A stretch of DNA of 64,000 bases from Candidatus Corynebacterium faecigallinarum. Its GTDB lineage: Bacteria; Actinomycetota; Actinomycetes; Mycobacteriales; Mycobacteriaceae. The DNA lies in contig DWVP01000023.1 of the NCBI GenBank assembly GCA_019120175.1, positions 62,001 through 126,000 of the forward strand, read 5' to 3'. The stretch's first letter is position 1. The number at the start of each line of letters is the position of its first letter. Both the position numbers and the translations under genes were made by a program. Under the pieces are notes generated by a model, which saw nothing but the letters and a program-made list of their open reading frames with translations, was not told where the DNA came from and ran no database searches. Below, piece after piece: positions 25,897-35,824 of the stretch.

Positions 25897-27480
25897 GTGG
25901 ACCGTCAGCGCGCACTGCCCCGGGACGTCTCCGAGGCGCTCGACCGCATCCTCGACGGTGCGGTGGCCGATGACCTGGAGTCCGCTGTGCTGGACTTCAA
26001 GGAGGATCCGGTCCACACCCCCACACGCGACCCGGACCAGAAGGCGCACGACATGCTGGTCAAGACGGCCTGTTGCTTCGCCAACGGATCCTCCGGACGC
26101 GCGTTCGTCGTCTTCGGTATCGCCGACCGCACCCCCGGGCCGGATGCCTTCAACGGCACCGAGCGCGACCCGACGGAGATCGAGCACCTGATCTTCGCGG
26201 CGACCCGTCCGCACCTCACCGTCGACGCCTGGGCGGCCTACGCGCACGGGACGCGCATCGTGGTGATCCGTGTGCCGGCCGGGTTGGCGGTGCACACCGG
26301 GATCGACGAGGTCGTCCGGCACCGGGTCGGCGACGCCTGCCTGCCGTTGGAGGGGCCGGCCCGCAGTGCGTTGGAGGAGGCGCGTGGCAATCCGGACGCC
26401 ACCGCCGCCGCATCGGCGGTACCCGTGGCGTCCTACGATGCCGAAGCATTGGCGGAAGGACACCGCCTGCTGGACGCTGCGCGGGCCAACGGCTCCATGC
26501 CGGCGCGCTACGGCGCGGCGCCGGACCTCGGGGACGGTGGTTCTGGCCGTGGCTCCGGCGGACGGTCAGGTGCCGGTCGCCGTCGCGGCAGTCCCGACCA
26601 GACCCGCAGCGACATCGACCTGCTGAAACAGCTCGACCTGTTCACCGACAACGGCGAGCCCACGCTCGCCGCCGAGCTGCTCTTCCACCGCGGGACGGAC
26701 GCCCCGGTCATCGCCCGCCACCTCTACCGTGCCGGGTCGACCGACGCGGGGAATCCGCCGACCGAGACCGAACTGACCATCCCGCTGGTGCTCGCCGCCG
26801 GGACGTTGCGGTCACTGGTGCGCGCGCATTCGGATTCGGCGATCCCGGCGTCGGCGCAGGACGAGGCTCTGACCAATGCGCTGCTGCACCGGGACTGGAC
26901 CCGTCCGGAGCCGGTGGTGGTGTACCAGTCCGCGCAGATGATGCGGGTCCACTCCCCTGGCGGGCTGCCGGGCGGACGCTCAGCCGACCGGCTGCTGACC
27001 GGGCCGTCGCAGCCGAGGAATCCGGCACTGATGAATGCGATGCAGCTGCTGGGGTTGGATTCCTGGTCATCGCGCGGTTTCGACCGGATGTGGCTGTCGA
27101 TGCTCTCGGCCGGCTACGAGCCGCCGGTGGTCGACGCCTCGGAGTCGGCGGTGGACGTGGTCCTCTTCGACGGGGACCCTGACCTGGAGTTCGTGGAGCT
27201 TCTGACCGCGATCCGGGCCGAGTACGGGCGCGGGGTGACCCGGGATGCGGCGACGCTGGTGGTGCTGCGCCACCTCATGGCGAAGGGGACGGTGGATTTG
27301 GAGATGGCGGCGTTGCTGCAGCAGGCCTCCGAGCCGGATGCCCGGACGCTGATGACCTGGCTGGCCCAGCGTGGGCTGCTGCAACGCACCGCCCGCCGCC
27401 GTGATGAGTGGAAGCTCTCGGAGCGGGTCGCGGCTCTTGTGCCGGGGCTGGACAACGATGCTGGGGACGACGCGCTCTGA
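25897..27480 (+). CDS. AlbA_2 (Schlafen-like) domain ATP-binding regulator
   Basis: The protein is 527 residues. The N-terminal AlbA_2 domain is recognised by LDFKEDP, then TACCFANGSSGRAFVVFGI and a return strand VIRVPAG. A Gly/Arg-rich linker (about 205-235) leads to a GHKL-like ATPase segment (AQDEALTNALLHRDW, VHSPGGLPGG). A C-terminal winged helix follows (DLEMAALLQQASEPDARTLMTWLAQRGLLQRT). Such proteins are usually called putative transcriptional regulators or helicases; their function is mostly unproven and some act in phage defence. GTG at 25897 follows a GGGGG-rich site. Confidence 0.8.
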   Translation: MDRQRALPRDVSEALDRILDGAVADDLESAVLDFKEDPVHTPTRDPDQKAHDMLVKTACCFANGSSGRAFVVFGIADRTPGPDAFNGTERDPTEIEHLIFAATRPHLTVDAWAAYAHGTRIVVIRVPAGLAVHTGIDEVVRHRVGDACLPLEGPARSALEEARGNPDATAAASAVPVASYDAEALAEGHRLLDAARANGSMPARYGAAPDLGDGGSGRGSGGRSGAGRRRGSPDQTRSDIDLLKQLDLFTDNGEPTLAAELLFHRGTDAPVIARHLYRAGSTDAGNPPTETELTIPLVLAAGTLRSLVRAHSDSAIPASAQDEALTNALLHRDWTRPEPVVVYQSAQMMRVHSPGGLPGGRSADRLLTGPSQPRNPALMNAMQLLGLDSWSSRGFDRMWLSMLSAGYEPPVVDASESAVDVVLFDGDPDLEFVELLTAIRAEYGRGVTRDAATLVVLRHLMAKGTVDLEMAALLQQASEPDARTLMTWLAQRGLLQRTARRRDEWKLSERVAALVPGLDNDAGDDAL

Positions 27481-27494
27481 CGGGTCCGTCGGCC

Positions 27495-27597
27495 GGACTA
27501 TCGCACCTCCGCTTCGGGTGGTCAGAAAATGAGACTCTCTGACCTGCGCTTATTCCAAACCTATCAGGCCTCCCCATCATCGAAAGTGCGATAGTCC
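27495..27597. terminator. Nested inverted repeats between convergent genes
   Basis: An outer pair GGACTATCGCAC (27495-27506) and GTGCGATAGTCC (27586-27597) encloses an inner pair GGTCAGA (27520-27526) and TCTGACC (27538-27544). The region separates the AlbA_2 gene from the convergent SBF transporter and may terminate both. The outer arms are unusually far apart for a simple terminator. Confidence 0.45.
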
Positions 27598-27622
27598 CGG
27601 CAGGGACGATGGGCAGACCGGT

Positions 27623-28612
27623 TTACCAGGTGTTCTCCGGCTGCAGCTTCGCGTACTTCGCCGCACGCGAGGAACAGATCATCAGCTGGATCTGGTGGAA
27701 GATCATCAGCGGCACGATGATCAGCCCGGCTCCCCCGCTGAACAGCACCGCGGCGATCGGCAGACCGGAGGCCAGGGACTTCTTCGTCCCGCAGAACTGG
27801 ATCGCGACCTGGTCCTTGTAGTCGAAGCCGGCACGTCGGGCCACGAAGGAGGTCAGCCACAGCATCGCGTACACGCCGACGACCGAACCGATGCAGATCC
27901 CGACGATCGCCACCCACGACACCGACGACCACACCCCCATCACGATGCCCTCGGAAAACGCCACGTAGACCACCAGGCCGATGGAGATCTTGTCGACGTA
28001 ACTGGTCGGCTTCGCCCCGGCGACGGTCTTCACACCCGGCACCTTGCGCATCAACTGACCCAGGATGAACGGCGCAAGCAGCTGCAGGGCGATGTCGATG
28101 AACACGGAGGTGTCCACGTGCATGCCACCGTCACTGCCACTCATCAGCAGCAGCACCAGCAGCGGGGTCGCGAAGACACCGATGAGGTTCGAGGCGGACG
28201 CACTGACGATCGCGCCGGGGATGTTGCCGCGCGCGATCGATGTGAACGCCACCGAGGACTGCACGGTCGACGGCACCAGGCACAGGAAGAGGATGCCCTG
28301 GTAGAGCTCGTCGCCGATGGCGTACTTCAGCGGCATCAGCGCCAGGCCGATCAGCGGGAAGACCACGAAGGTGAACGCCAGGATCAGCAGGTGGAGCCGC
28401 CAGTGCGTCAGACCGTTGAGGGCCTCGCGGGTGGACAGACGGGCACCGTAGAGGAAGAACAGCAGCGCGATGGCGATCTTCACGACCCAGTCCATGACAT
28501 CGGCGAACCCGTCGCGGGCGGGGAAAACGAGCGCCACAACGACAGCCAGGACGATGAGCACGATCAGCAGATCGGGTCGGTATCCCAAGATGCGGTTAAT
28601 GAAGTTTCTCAT
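27623..28612 (-). CDS. Bile acid:sodium symporter family (SBF-like) transporter
   Basis: A 329-residue protein with ten predicted helices. Family segments include IALLFFLYGARLSTREAL, CLVPSTVQSSVAFTSIARGN (the first crossover motif) and CGTKKSLASGLPIAAVLF (the second). Related proteins move organic anions, but the substrate is unknown. ATG at 28612 is chosen because it starts the first helix region (MRNFINRILGYRPDL); the open frame continues 12 codons upstream without family sequence. It is transcribed away from the neighbouring ATPase remnant. Confidence 0.87.
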   Translation of the reverse strand: MRNFINRILGYRPDLLIVLIVLAVVVALVFPARDGFADVMDWVVKIAIALLFFLYGARLSTREALNGLTHWRLHLLILAFTFVVFPLIGLALMPLKYAIGDELYQGILFLCLVPSTVQSSVAFTSIARGNIPGAIVSASASNLIGVFATPLLVLLLMSGSDGGMHVDTSVFIDIALQLLAPFILGQLMRKVPGVKTVAGAKPTSYVDKISIGLVVYVAFSEGIVMGVWSSVSWVAIVGICIGSVVGVYAMLWLTSFVARRAGFDYKDQVAIQFCGTKKSLASGLPIAAVLFSGGAGLIIVPLMIFHQIQLMICSSRAAKYAKLQPENTW

Positions 28613-28719
28613 GGTGAGACAGATTACCCGTGGAGGTGGTCTGACCAAAGTGCTTCCGCCAGGTCACCCGGTACCCCGCCTCCGGGGAGCGAAGGAACCG
28701 ATGAGGGATACCCTCCATC

Positions 28720-29364
28720 TCATGGTCGCAGCGTTCCCGCGCTGGTTCCCAGTTCCCACAACGAGGAGACGGGCAATGCCCACATCCGGTCACCGAACCG
28801 GCCAGGTTCCGGCGCTGTCGGCAGGACGATGCCGGCGATGAGCCGGTCTCCCAGCTCCTCCCGGAGGAACTCGAGGTGCCGGAAGTAGGTGGTTCGCACG
28901 GTCGACGATGCCTTGACCTCGATCGCGATCACCCGACCGTCGGCCAGTTCAATGAGGCAGTCGACCTCACGGTTGTTGCTGTTCCGGTAGGCATGCAGCC
29001 GGTAATCGTCCTCGGACCAGGTTTGCTGCCGACGAAGCTCTGCTGCCACGAAGCCTTCGAGAAGCGCACCGAAGTACTCTTCGTGCGCTGTCAGTTGGTC
29101 CTCGGAGATGCCGGAGAGGTGCATTGCCAGCGCACTGTCCGGGAGGAAGACCTTCGGACGTCCGATCTCCCGGCGGGGTCGGTGGTGGCAGCGGTCCGGG
29201 CGTTGTCTATCCATCGTGACGATGTTGCCGTGGCGGTGTCCGGCGATGTCGGCAGCCAGGGTGCTCTTGCCGACCTGGCGCGCTCCCTGGAGGACGACGA
29301 CCGGGAAATGGTCCAGGAGGTCACTGATCCACGGGGAGGCGTTGCGGTGGATGAGGTCATTCAT
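28720..29364 (-). pseudogene. Truncated AAA ATPase with DUF4143 domain
   Basis: The open frame is 214 residues; the family is about 400. The N-terminal ATPase start is present with its P-loop (VVLQGARQVGKSTLA), followed by HGNIVTMD. The expected continuation (NARTAATTDPAG) is in another frame, so a frameshift occurs near 29210. About 180 residues with Walker B and arginine finger are missing before the DUF4143 part resumes at RPKVFLPDSALAMHLSG. The C-terminal nuclease-like DUF4143 end (YRNSNNREVDCLIEL, VIAIEVKAS) is intact. An intact paralogue lies 1.1 kb away (30496-31734). Confidence 0.75.
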
Positions 29365-29391
29365 AGTGCAAGTCCAGCGGATTCATTCCTT

Positions 29392-29430
29392 CACCGTGGA
29401 TTTGCAGGAACCGACACCGTGAATTTGCAG
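29392..29430 (-). repeat. Two 16-bp direct repeats upstream of the truncated ATPase
   Basis: CACCGTGGATTTGCAG (29392-29407) and CACCGTGAATTTGCAG (29415-29430) differ at one base and are 23 bp apart. They lie 28-66 bp before the minus-strand start, where an operator would sit. Confidence 0.6.
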
Positions 29431-29476
29431 ACAGTCCCGGCGCCGTCGCCTACTCGCCGTTTGTGCCGTCCTCGGC

Positions 29477-30499
29477 TCAGCTGTCCAGCTCCGTACATCG
29501 GCGGATGTCCTCGCGTCCGGCGTAGGACGCCGCCGCACCCCTCGAGCGCACCGCCAGGCTGCCCGCCGCGGACGCCAGTCGTGCTGCTTCGGCCAAGGTA
29601 TCCCCCTCGGCCAGTGCCGCGGCCAGCGTGCCGCAGAAGGCATCGCCGGCCCCGGTGGTGTCCACGACCTGCGCCGAGTCTGTCCCCGAGTCGGCGGCGT
29701 CGGTCGCGCCGACCGGAATGGCGTCGAGCATGGTCCGCTCACCCCCAGCGACGAGCAACGCGCCTTGGGCTCCCAAGGTCACCACGGCGGAGACCGCCAG
29801 GCCGCGTTCCACGGCGGCAGCGAAGGCGTCGAGCAGTTCGTCCAACAGGGTGTCGCGTGGCATACCGAGTACGTCGGCGGCCTCGGTCTCGTTGACGATC
29901 AGCGGGTCGGCGGACGCCAGCAGGTCCCGGTCGCGGGTGGTCACCGGCGCGAGGTTCAGGACGAACCGGGCACCCAGCCGCTCGGCCAGTGCGGGCAGTG
30001 CGGCGGAGTGCTCCGGGGTCAGCTCCCCCTGCGCCAGCAGTACCGCCGCGGAGTCCACGGCTGCTCCCCCACCCGAGTCCGGGTCAGAGTCTGCGCCGGA
30101 AGTCGCGCCACCGAGCGTCGCCGGGTTGGTGAGTGCATTGGCCCCGGAGGTCACCACGATGATGTTCTCCCCCGCCGGGTCGTTCATGATGAACGCCTGG
30201 CCGGTGGGTGCTTCGTCGGTGCGTCCTACCGCGGTGACGTCCACCCCGTAACCTGCGAGTTCGTCGCGGGCGGAGTTACCGTCGCCGTCGGTGCCGACGG
30301 TGGCGTGGAACAGGACGTCCCCCTCACGGGCGGCATAGCGCGCCGCGGCGACGGCCTGGTTGGCCCCCTTGCCACCGAGCGCCGTGCCATTCGGGACGGC
30401 GATGATGGTCTCCCCGGAGGTCGGGAATTGGTCCACGCCGACGAAGGTGTCGATGTTCACCGTGCCGCAGACGACAACCGGATACGTTGGCTCGCTCAT
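29477..30499 (-). CDS. rbsK: PfkB family sugar kinase, ribokinase type
   Basis: A 340-residue kinase that phosphorylates ribose or a related sugar at O5. Both PfkB signatures are present: GGKGANQAVAAARYA (N-terminal) and DTTGAGDAFCGTLAAAL (C-terminal, with the catalytic Asp in GAGD). An acidic Gly/Asp/Ser insertion lies around residues 125-150 (GGATSGADSDPDSGGG). ATG at 30499 overlaps the stop of the upstream DUF4143 ATPase by four bases (ATGA). No ribose transporter or rbsR is nearby, so the sugar is uncertain. Confidence 0.9.
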   Translation of the reverse strand: MSEPTYPVVVCGTVNIDTFVGVDQFPTSGETIIAVPNGTALGGKGANQAVAAARYAAREGDVLFHATVGTDGDGNSARDELAGYGVDVTAVGRTDEAPTGQAFIMNDPAGENIIVVTSGANALTNPATLGGATSGADSDPDSGGGAAVDSAAVLLAQGELTPEHSAALPALAERLGARFVLNLAPVTTRDRDLLASADPLIVNETEAADVLGMPRDTLLDELLDAFAAAVERGLAVSAVVTLGAQGALLVAGGERTMLDAIPVGATDAADSGTDSAQVVDTTGAGDAFCGTLAAALAEGDTLAEAARLASAAGSLAVRSRGAAASYAGREDIRRCTELDS

Positions 30500-31734
30500 T
30501 CCTCTGGGCTCCCGTCGGGATCGGCGTTCGGCGTGTTCAGGGTGTTCAGCTCCCACAGTACGGACAACGGCACCTCCCAGACCCGCTCGCCCAGACTGCG
30601 GTAGCCGCTCCCGTCAGCCCCGATGATGATGCCCGCGATGAACCGCTCCCCAAGGTTGTCGCGGAGAAACTCCAGGTCGGACGCCGCGTCCTCAGTGGGC
30701 GTGCCATTCTCACCGGGCACTTGGATCGCGATGACCCGACCGTCCCGCAGTTCCAGGATGGCGTCGGCCGCCCTTCCGCTGCCGTTGCGGTAGGTGTGGA
30801 TCCGGAAACGGTGCTCCGTCCAGGTCGACTGGCGGCCGGGCTCGGCGAGCACGAAACCTTTGAGCAGGCCGTGGTCTGTTGCGCCGAGAGTCATCGCCAG
30901 TCCGCTGTCGGTCAGCACCGCGGTGGGACGCTGGATCTCCTGGCTGGACACACCCGGTTCCCACGCCGGGATCACGTCCAGCACCAAAAGGTTCTGCAGC
31001 AGGTCAACATAGGTGGAGACCGTCGACGCGGGAATGTCGGTCTGCGCGGCGAGATCGGCGATGGTCAGCTCCCCCGCCTGGTTCTCCGCCAGCGCTCCCA
31101 GCAGCGCGCGGATCCGGGACGGATCGTCAACGTCGACCAGTGAGGGGACGTCCCGGGTGACCAGATCGGTGAGATAGTCGCGGTACCAGTCGGAGGTGTC
31201 GGACGGATCGGACGTGCCAAGACCGGGGTGGGAGCCGCGGGCCAGCAGCTCCTGCCGGCCGGTGGGGGTCGGCGCTGAGGTGGTGGACTCCAGCGCACCC
31301 TCGAGCACGGCGGTGACCAGGTCATCCTGGCGCCCGAGGAACTCTCCCCGACTCAGACCGAGCAGAGGCACGGCGACGCTCCACCCCTCCAGGCCGGTGG
31401 CATCTGCACCCTCCCGGTGGGGGTCGGAGGAGGACGTGAGCAGGAACGTGCCGGGACGCCGGGTGTTCTCCGCGGCAGCGCGGACGGCATCGATGACCTC
31501 GCGGCCCGGAGTGGCATCGAAGATATCGTCGATGACCGTGAACCCGTGGCCCCGTCCCACGCCAGCGGAGGCGGCGCGCTCGGCGCTGAGGAAGGCGCCG
31601 CCACGATCGTCGGCGATCCTCCTGGCCAAGGTGGTCTTTCCTGTGCCGCGGCTACCGCGGAGAACAACCACGGGAAACTGGTCCAGCAGTGCCTCGACCC
31701 GGGAGGTGATGTTCCTGTGCAGAAAAGTGTTCAC
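30496..31734 (-). CDS. AAA ATPase with DUF4143 domain (intact)
   Basis: The protein is 412 residues. P-loop VVLRGSRGTGKTTLARRI is near residue 25; the Walker B region reads FTVIDDIF rather than the common DE. The sensor segment GTFLLTSSSDP and a winged-helix linker (ADLAAQTDIPASTVSTYVDLL) precede the DUF4143 end (YRNGSGRAADAILELRDGRVIAIQV). The role of this family is unknown. GTG at 31734 follows a minus-strand TAGAAT by six bases, so a leaderless mRNA is likely; a GTG six bases upstream is possible. Its stop overlaps rbsK. Confidence 0.82.
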   Translation of the reverse strand: MNTFLHRNITSRVEALLDQFPVVVLRGSRGTGKTTLARRIADDRGGAFLSAERAASAGVGRGHGFTVIDDIFDATPGREVIDAVRAAAENTRRPGTFLLTSSSDPHREGADATGLEGWSVAVPLLGLSRGEFLGRQDDLVTAVLEGALESTTSAPTPTGRQELLARGSHPGLGTSDPSDTSDWYRDYLTDLVTRDVPSLVDVDDPSRIRALLGALAENQAGELTIADLAAQTDIPASTVSTYVDLLQNLLVLDVIPAWEPGVSSQEIQRPTAVLTDSGLAMTLGATDHGLLKGFVLAEPGRQSTWTEHRFRIHTYRNGSGRAADAILELRDGRVIAIQVPGENGTPTEDAASDLEFLRDNLGERFIAGIIIGADGSGYRSLGERVWEVPLSVLWELNTLNTPNADPDGSPEE

Positions 31735-31784
31735 CAGCACATTCTAGACTGCGTGCGTCATAGGCCGGCTCGCTCGGCGCGGGG

Positions 31785-32285
31785 TCAGCAGTTGCGGTTC
31801 ACGTAGTTGTTGACGTTGATCGCGGCATCGCCTGCAGCTGCGGCCTCCGAGATCCCGGAGAGGACACCGCCGCCATTGCCATCGCCGTCGCCGCTGCCGC
31901 CGTCAGAGTCCCCGTCCTCCTCCGAGGCACCGTCACCGAAAGTGTCGTTCAGCGTCTCGGTGTCCTCGAGGATGTCCTCCGGGGCGACCTTCGTCAGCTC
32001 CGGCCACATCCCCTGCAGGTCGGTGAAAGCGTCCGAGAACTGCGACATCCCGGTGTTGAAGTCCCCGCTACCCACGGTATTCATCGCATTGTCGAAGGAC
32101 ACCCGGTTGTCGTCGATGACCTCGCAGAACGCCTCGACACTGCGCGTCTCACCGCAGGCAGTCAGCATCGGGACGGCGAGCCCCATCGCCGTAACGAGCA
32201 CGGCCCCCTTGCGCACCGTGGAACGCACGGTGGGTCGCACCGAGGTGCGGAGCCCTGTGGTCAGCGTGTTCTTCTGCAGCGGCAT
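31785..32285 (-). CDS. Secreted lipoprotein of unknown function
   Basis: The protein is 166 residues. A long basic N-region leads to a hydrophobic stretch and lipobox (LVTAMGLAVPMLTAC, Cys about 44). The mature part is acidic, contains two Cys (FCEVIDD and the C-terminal VNRNC) that could form a disulfide, helical segments, and a Gly/Asp/Ser-rich low-complexity insert around residues 118-138. No family is recognised. The next gene upstream, coding an SdpI-like protein, ends 20 bases before it on the same strand. Confidence 0.7.
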   Translation of the reverse strand: MPLQKNTLTTGLRTSVRPTVRSTVRKGAVLVTAMGLAVPMLTACGETRSVEAFCEVIDDNRVSFDNAMNTVGSGDFNTGMSQFSDAFTDLQGMWPELTKVAPEDILEDTETLNDTFGDGASEEDGDSDGGSGDGDGNGGGVLSGISEAAAAGDAAINVNNYVNRNC

Positions 32286-32305
32286 ACGGATGCTCCTTCG
32301 GTGAT

Positions 32306-32875
32306 TTACTCCCCGTCGCGGGACGCCATGGCGCGCCGGGCGGCGTCCAGGTTCGGGGCGGGTGCGTTGGCGTGGGCATGACCGGCGTCCCCACTGTCTC
32401 CGCAGCTGCCGCAGCCGTCCCCGCAGCCACCGCCGGAACCGCAGGACGACCCGGCCGCAGCGTCCGAGCCAGCGTCAGCGTCCGACGAGCCGCCACTGGA
32501 GCAGCAGCCCGCGGCGGCGCGTGCCTGCTCCGCCTCCAACGCCTTGGCGTGGTCGATCTTCGCCAGCGTCTGTGCCGCCAGAGCGGCGCCCATGCCGATC
32601 AGGAACACCGCGCCGACGACCAGCAGCGCCACGATGATCCACATCCAGCCCCCCTGCAGGCTGACCACACCGGCGGCGATCAACGCCACACCCGCGCCAG
32701 TCCAGGTCGGGCCCGCGATGCGGTGCCCGGTGTCCCACATTTCGCGGTTCTTGCGGGCCTCCGGCACACGCAGGCCGACCCACTTGTTGCCGGGCAGCTT
32801 CGCCGTCAGAGCAAGCACCCCCGTGACCAGCACAGCAATACCGAAGACGAACAGCAGGACAGACAGAACGATCAT
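32306..32875 (-). CDS. SdpI-like membrane protein with a Cys/Gly-rich tail
   Basis: The protein is 189 residues. Three or four helices include the SdpI-type segment [30 protein letters not shown]; in Bacillus SdpI gives immunity to the SdpC toxin. The C-terminal 70 residues are hydrophilic with about eight Cys in Gly/Ser context ([25 protein letters not shown]) and a HAHAN motif, which looks metal-binding. ATG at 32875 lies seven bases after a minus-strand TAGACT, so it is probably leaderless. It diverges from leuS. Confidence 0.78.
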   Translation of the reverse strand: MIVLSVLLFVFGIAVLVTGVLALTAKLPGNKWVGLRVPEARKNREMWDTGHRIAGPTWTGAGVALIAAGVVSLQGGWMWIIVALLVVGAVFLIGMGAALAAQTLAKIDHAKALEAEQARAAAGCCSSGGSSDADAGSDAAAGSSCGSGGGCGDGCGSCGDSGDAGHAHANAPAPNLDAARRAMASRDGE

Positions 32876-32882
32876 GTCCCCC

Positions 32883-32895
32883 AGTCTATTACAAT
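32883..32895. promoter_or_regulatory. Back-to-back -10 elements of SdpI-like gene and leuS
   Basis: Minus-strand TAGACT (32883-32888) ends seven bases before the ATG at 32875. Plus-strand TACAAT (32890-32895) ends eight bases before the ATG at 32904. The two start codons are only 28 bp apart, so the promoters must overlap and may compete. Confidence 0.5.
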
Positions 32896-32903
32896 CAGTA
32901 CCC

Positions 32904-35802
32904 ATGACTAATTCTCGGAACAGTTCAGGCGAGGCCACCTCCTACCGCTACACCCCCGAACTCGCCGGCGCACTCGAGAACCGCTGGCAGCAGTACTGGC
33001 GGGACAACGGCACCTTCAACGCCCCCAACCCCGTCGGCGATCTCGCTGACCCGGACCAGGAACTGCCCGCGGACAAGCTGTTCGTCCAGGACATGTTCCC
33101 CTACCCCTCCGGAGCGGGCCTGCACGTCGGCCACCCGCTGGGCTACATCGCCACGGACGTCTTCGCCCGGTTCAACCGCATGCAGGGCCGCAACGTCCTG
33201 CACACCCTCGGCTACGACGCCTTCGGCCTGCCCGCCGAGCAGTACGCCGTGCAGACCGGCACCCACCCGCGCACCACCACCCAGGCGAACATCGACAACA
33301 TGGAGCGCCAGCTGGGTCGGCTGGGTCTGGGCCACGACCGCCGCCGCGTCATCGCCACCACCGACACCGACTTCTACAAATGGACCCAGTGGATCTTCCT
33401 GCAGATCTTCAACTCCTGGTTCGATGTCGAGCAGCAGAAGGCCCGCCCGATCGCCGAGCTGGAGGAGAAGTTCGCCGCCGAGGGCGTCGACGGCACCGCG
33501 TGGGACGATCTGACGCCGAAGCAGCAGCAGGAGGCGCTCGACGCCCACCGCCTGGTCTACCGCTCCAACTCCACGGTCAACTGGTGCCCCGGCCTGGGCA
33601 CCGTCCTGGCCAACGAGGAGGTCACCGCCGAAGGACGCTCCGACCGCGGCAACTTCCCCGTCTTCCGCAAGCGCCTGTCGCAGTGGATGATGCGCATCAC
33701 CGCCTACTCCGACCGCCTCATCGACGACCTGGCGGACCTGGACTGGCCCGACAAGGTCAAGTCTATGCAGCGCAACTGGATCGGACGCTCCCGCGGTGCT
33801 GAGGTCGACTTCGCCGTCGAGCTGGCCGCGCCCAAGTCCGAGGCCCGCATCCGCGTGTTCACCACCCGCCCGGACACGCTGTTCGGTGCGTCCTACATGG
33901 TGCTGGCGCCGGAGCACGAGCTGGTGGACGCCCTGGTCACCGACGCCCCCTACGCCGAGGGCACCAACCCGCTGTGGACCAACAGCGAGGCGACCCCGAA
34001 GGATGCCGTGGCGTCCTACCGCAAGGCCATTGCCGCGAAGTCCGACCTGGAGCGTCAGGAGAACAAGGAGAAGACCGGTGTCTTCACCGGCGCCTACGCC
34101 ACCAACCCGGTCAACGGCGCGCAGGTACCGGTGTTCATCGCCGATTACGTGCTGACCGGCTACGGCACCGGCGCGATCATGGCCGTGCCCGCCCACGACG
34201 AGCGCGACCACGAGTTCGCCACGGTCTTCGGCCTGCCGATCCGCGAGGTCGTCGCCGCGCCGGAGTCCACCGGTGACGGTTCCTACGTGCAGGACGCCGC
34301 CTTCACCGGCGACGGTACCCTGGTCAACTCCACCAACGATCGCGGCCTGGCCCTCGACGGCAAGAACAAGACAGAGGCCATCGAGGCGACCATCGCCTGG
34401 CTCGTCGAGCAGGGCGTCGGTGAGGAGAAGATCCAGTACAAGCTGCGCGACTGGCTGTTCGCCCGCCAGCGCTACTGGGGCGAGCCCTTCCCCATCGTCT
34501 ACGACGCCGACGGGGTCGCCCACGCGCTGCCGGACTCGATGCTGCCGGTGGAGCTGCCCGAGGTCGAGGACTACAAGCCGGTCAGCTTCGACCCGGACGA
34601 CTCCGACACCGAGCCGCAGCCGCCGCTGGCCAAGGCCAAGGAATGGGTCGAGGTGACCCTGGATCTCGGCGACGGCGAGCAGACCTACTACCGCGACACC
34701 AACGTCATGCCGCAGTGGGCCGGGTCGTCCTGGTACCAGCTGCGCTACGTCGACCCGACGAACTCCGAGGCGCTGGTCGACATCGAGAACGAGCGGTACT
34801 GGACCGGCCCGCGTGAGGGCGTGCCCTCCGGTGGTGTGGACCTGTACGTCGGTGGTGTCGAGCATGCCGTGCTGCACCTGCTACAGCCGGTTCTGGCACA
34901 AGGTGCTCTTCGACCTGGGCCATGTCAGCTCGTATGAGCCCTACCACCGCCTCTACAACCAGGGCTACATCCAGGCCTACGCCTACACCGACGCCCGCGG
35001 GATCTACGTGCCCGCCGAAGAGGTCGAGGAGAAGGACGGCAAGTTCTACTACAACGGCGAGGAGGTGAACCAGGAGTACGGCAAGATGGGTAAGTCCCTG
35101 AAGAACTCCGTCTCCCCCGACGAGATCTGCGAGAACTACGGTGCCGACACCCTGCGCGTCTACGAGATGTCGATGGGGCCGCTGGACACCTCCCGTCCGT
35201 GGGCGACGAAGGACGTCGTGGGTGCGCAGCGCTTCCTGCAGCGCGCCTGGCGCCTGGTCGTCAACGAGGAGGACGGTTCGCTGGTCGTGTCTGGTGCTGG
35301 TGCTGCTGATAGCGCTGCGCTGACCGACGATGATCAGCGTGCCCTGCACCGCACCATCGCCGGTGTGCACGATGACTACGCCAACCTGCGGGACAACACC
35401 GCCGTGGCCAAGCTCATCGAGTACGTCAACTACCTGACCAAGACCTACGCTTCCGCGGACTCGATCCCGCGGGACGCCGTGGAGCCGCTGGTGCTGATGC
35501 TCGCCCCGGTCGCCCCGCACATCGCCGAGGAACTGTGGTCCCGCCTGGGCCACGAGCAGTCGCTGGCGCACGAGGACTTCCCGACCTGGTCGGAGAAGTG
35601 GCTGGTGGATGACACCATCGAGCTGCCGGTGCAGGTCATGGGTAAGGTCCGCGGCCGGATCACCGTCGCCGCCGACGCCTCCCGTGAGGACATCGAGGCC
35701 GCTGCGCTGGAGGAGCCGAACGTGGCTTCCCACGTGGAGGGCAAGACAGTGGCGAAGATCATCGTGGTGCCCGGCAAGATGGTCAACATCGTCGCGAAGT
35801 AG
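32904..35802 (+). pseudogene. leuS: Leucyl-tRNA synthetase, reading frame broken by a two-base loss near 34880
   Basis: The class I synthetase is otherwise complete and full-length: [16 protein letters not shown] (HIGH motif), an editing domain ([29 protein letters not shown]), [12 protein letters not shown] (KMSKS loop) and the C-terminal anticodon-binding part. At 34878-34884 the sequence reads ACCTGCTACAGCC where HLLYSRFWHK requires ACCTGCTCTACAGCC; one CT of a CT-CT pair is missing, and the second half continues in another frame. As leuS is essential and normally single-copy, I suspect a sequence error; a true mutation would need another copy. The ATG follows a TACAAT -10. Confidence 0.9.
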
Positions 35803-35824
35803 TCGCTGCGCTCCCCTGCCGACC

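Noticed and set aside
32925..34877. 650-codon minus-strand open frame opposite leuS
   Set aside because: LeuS motifs are clear on the plus strand; the antisense frame is low-complexity Val/Gly/Asp without family features.
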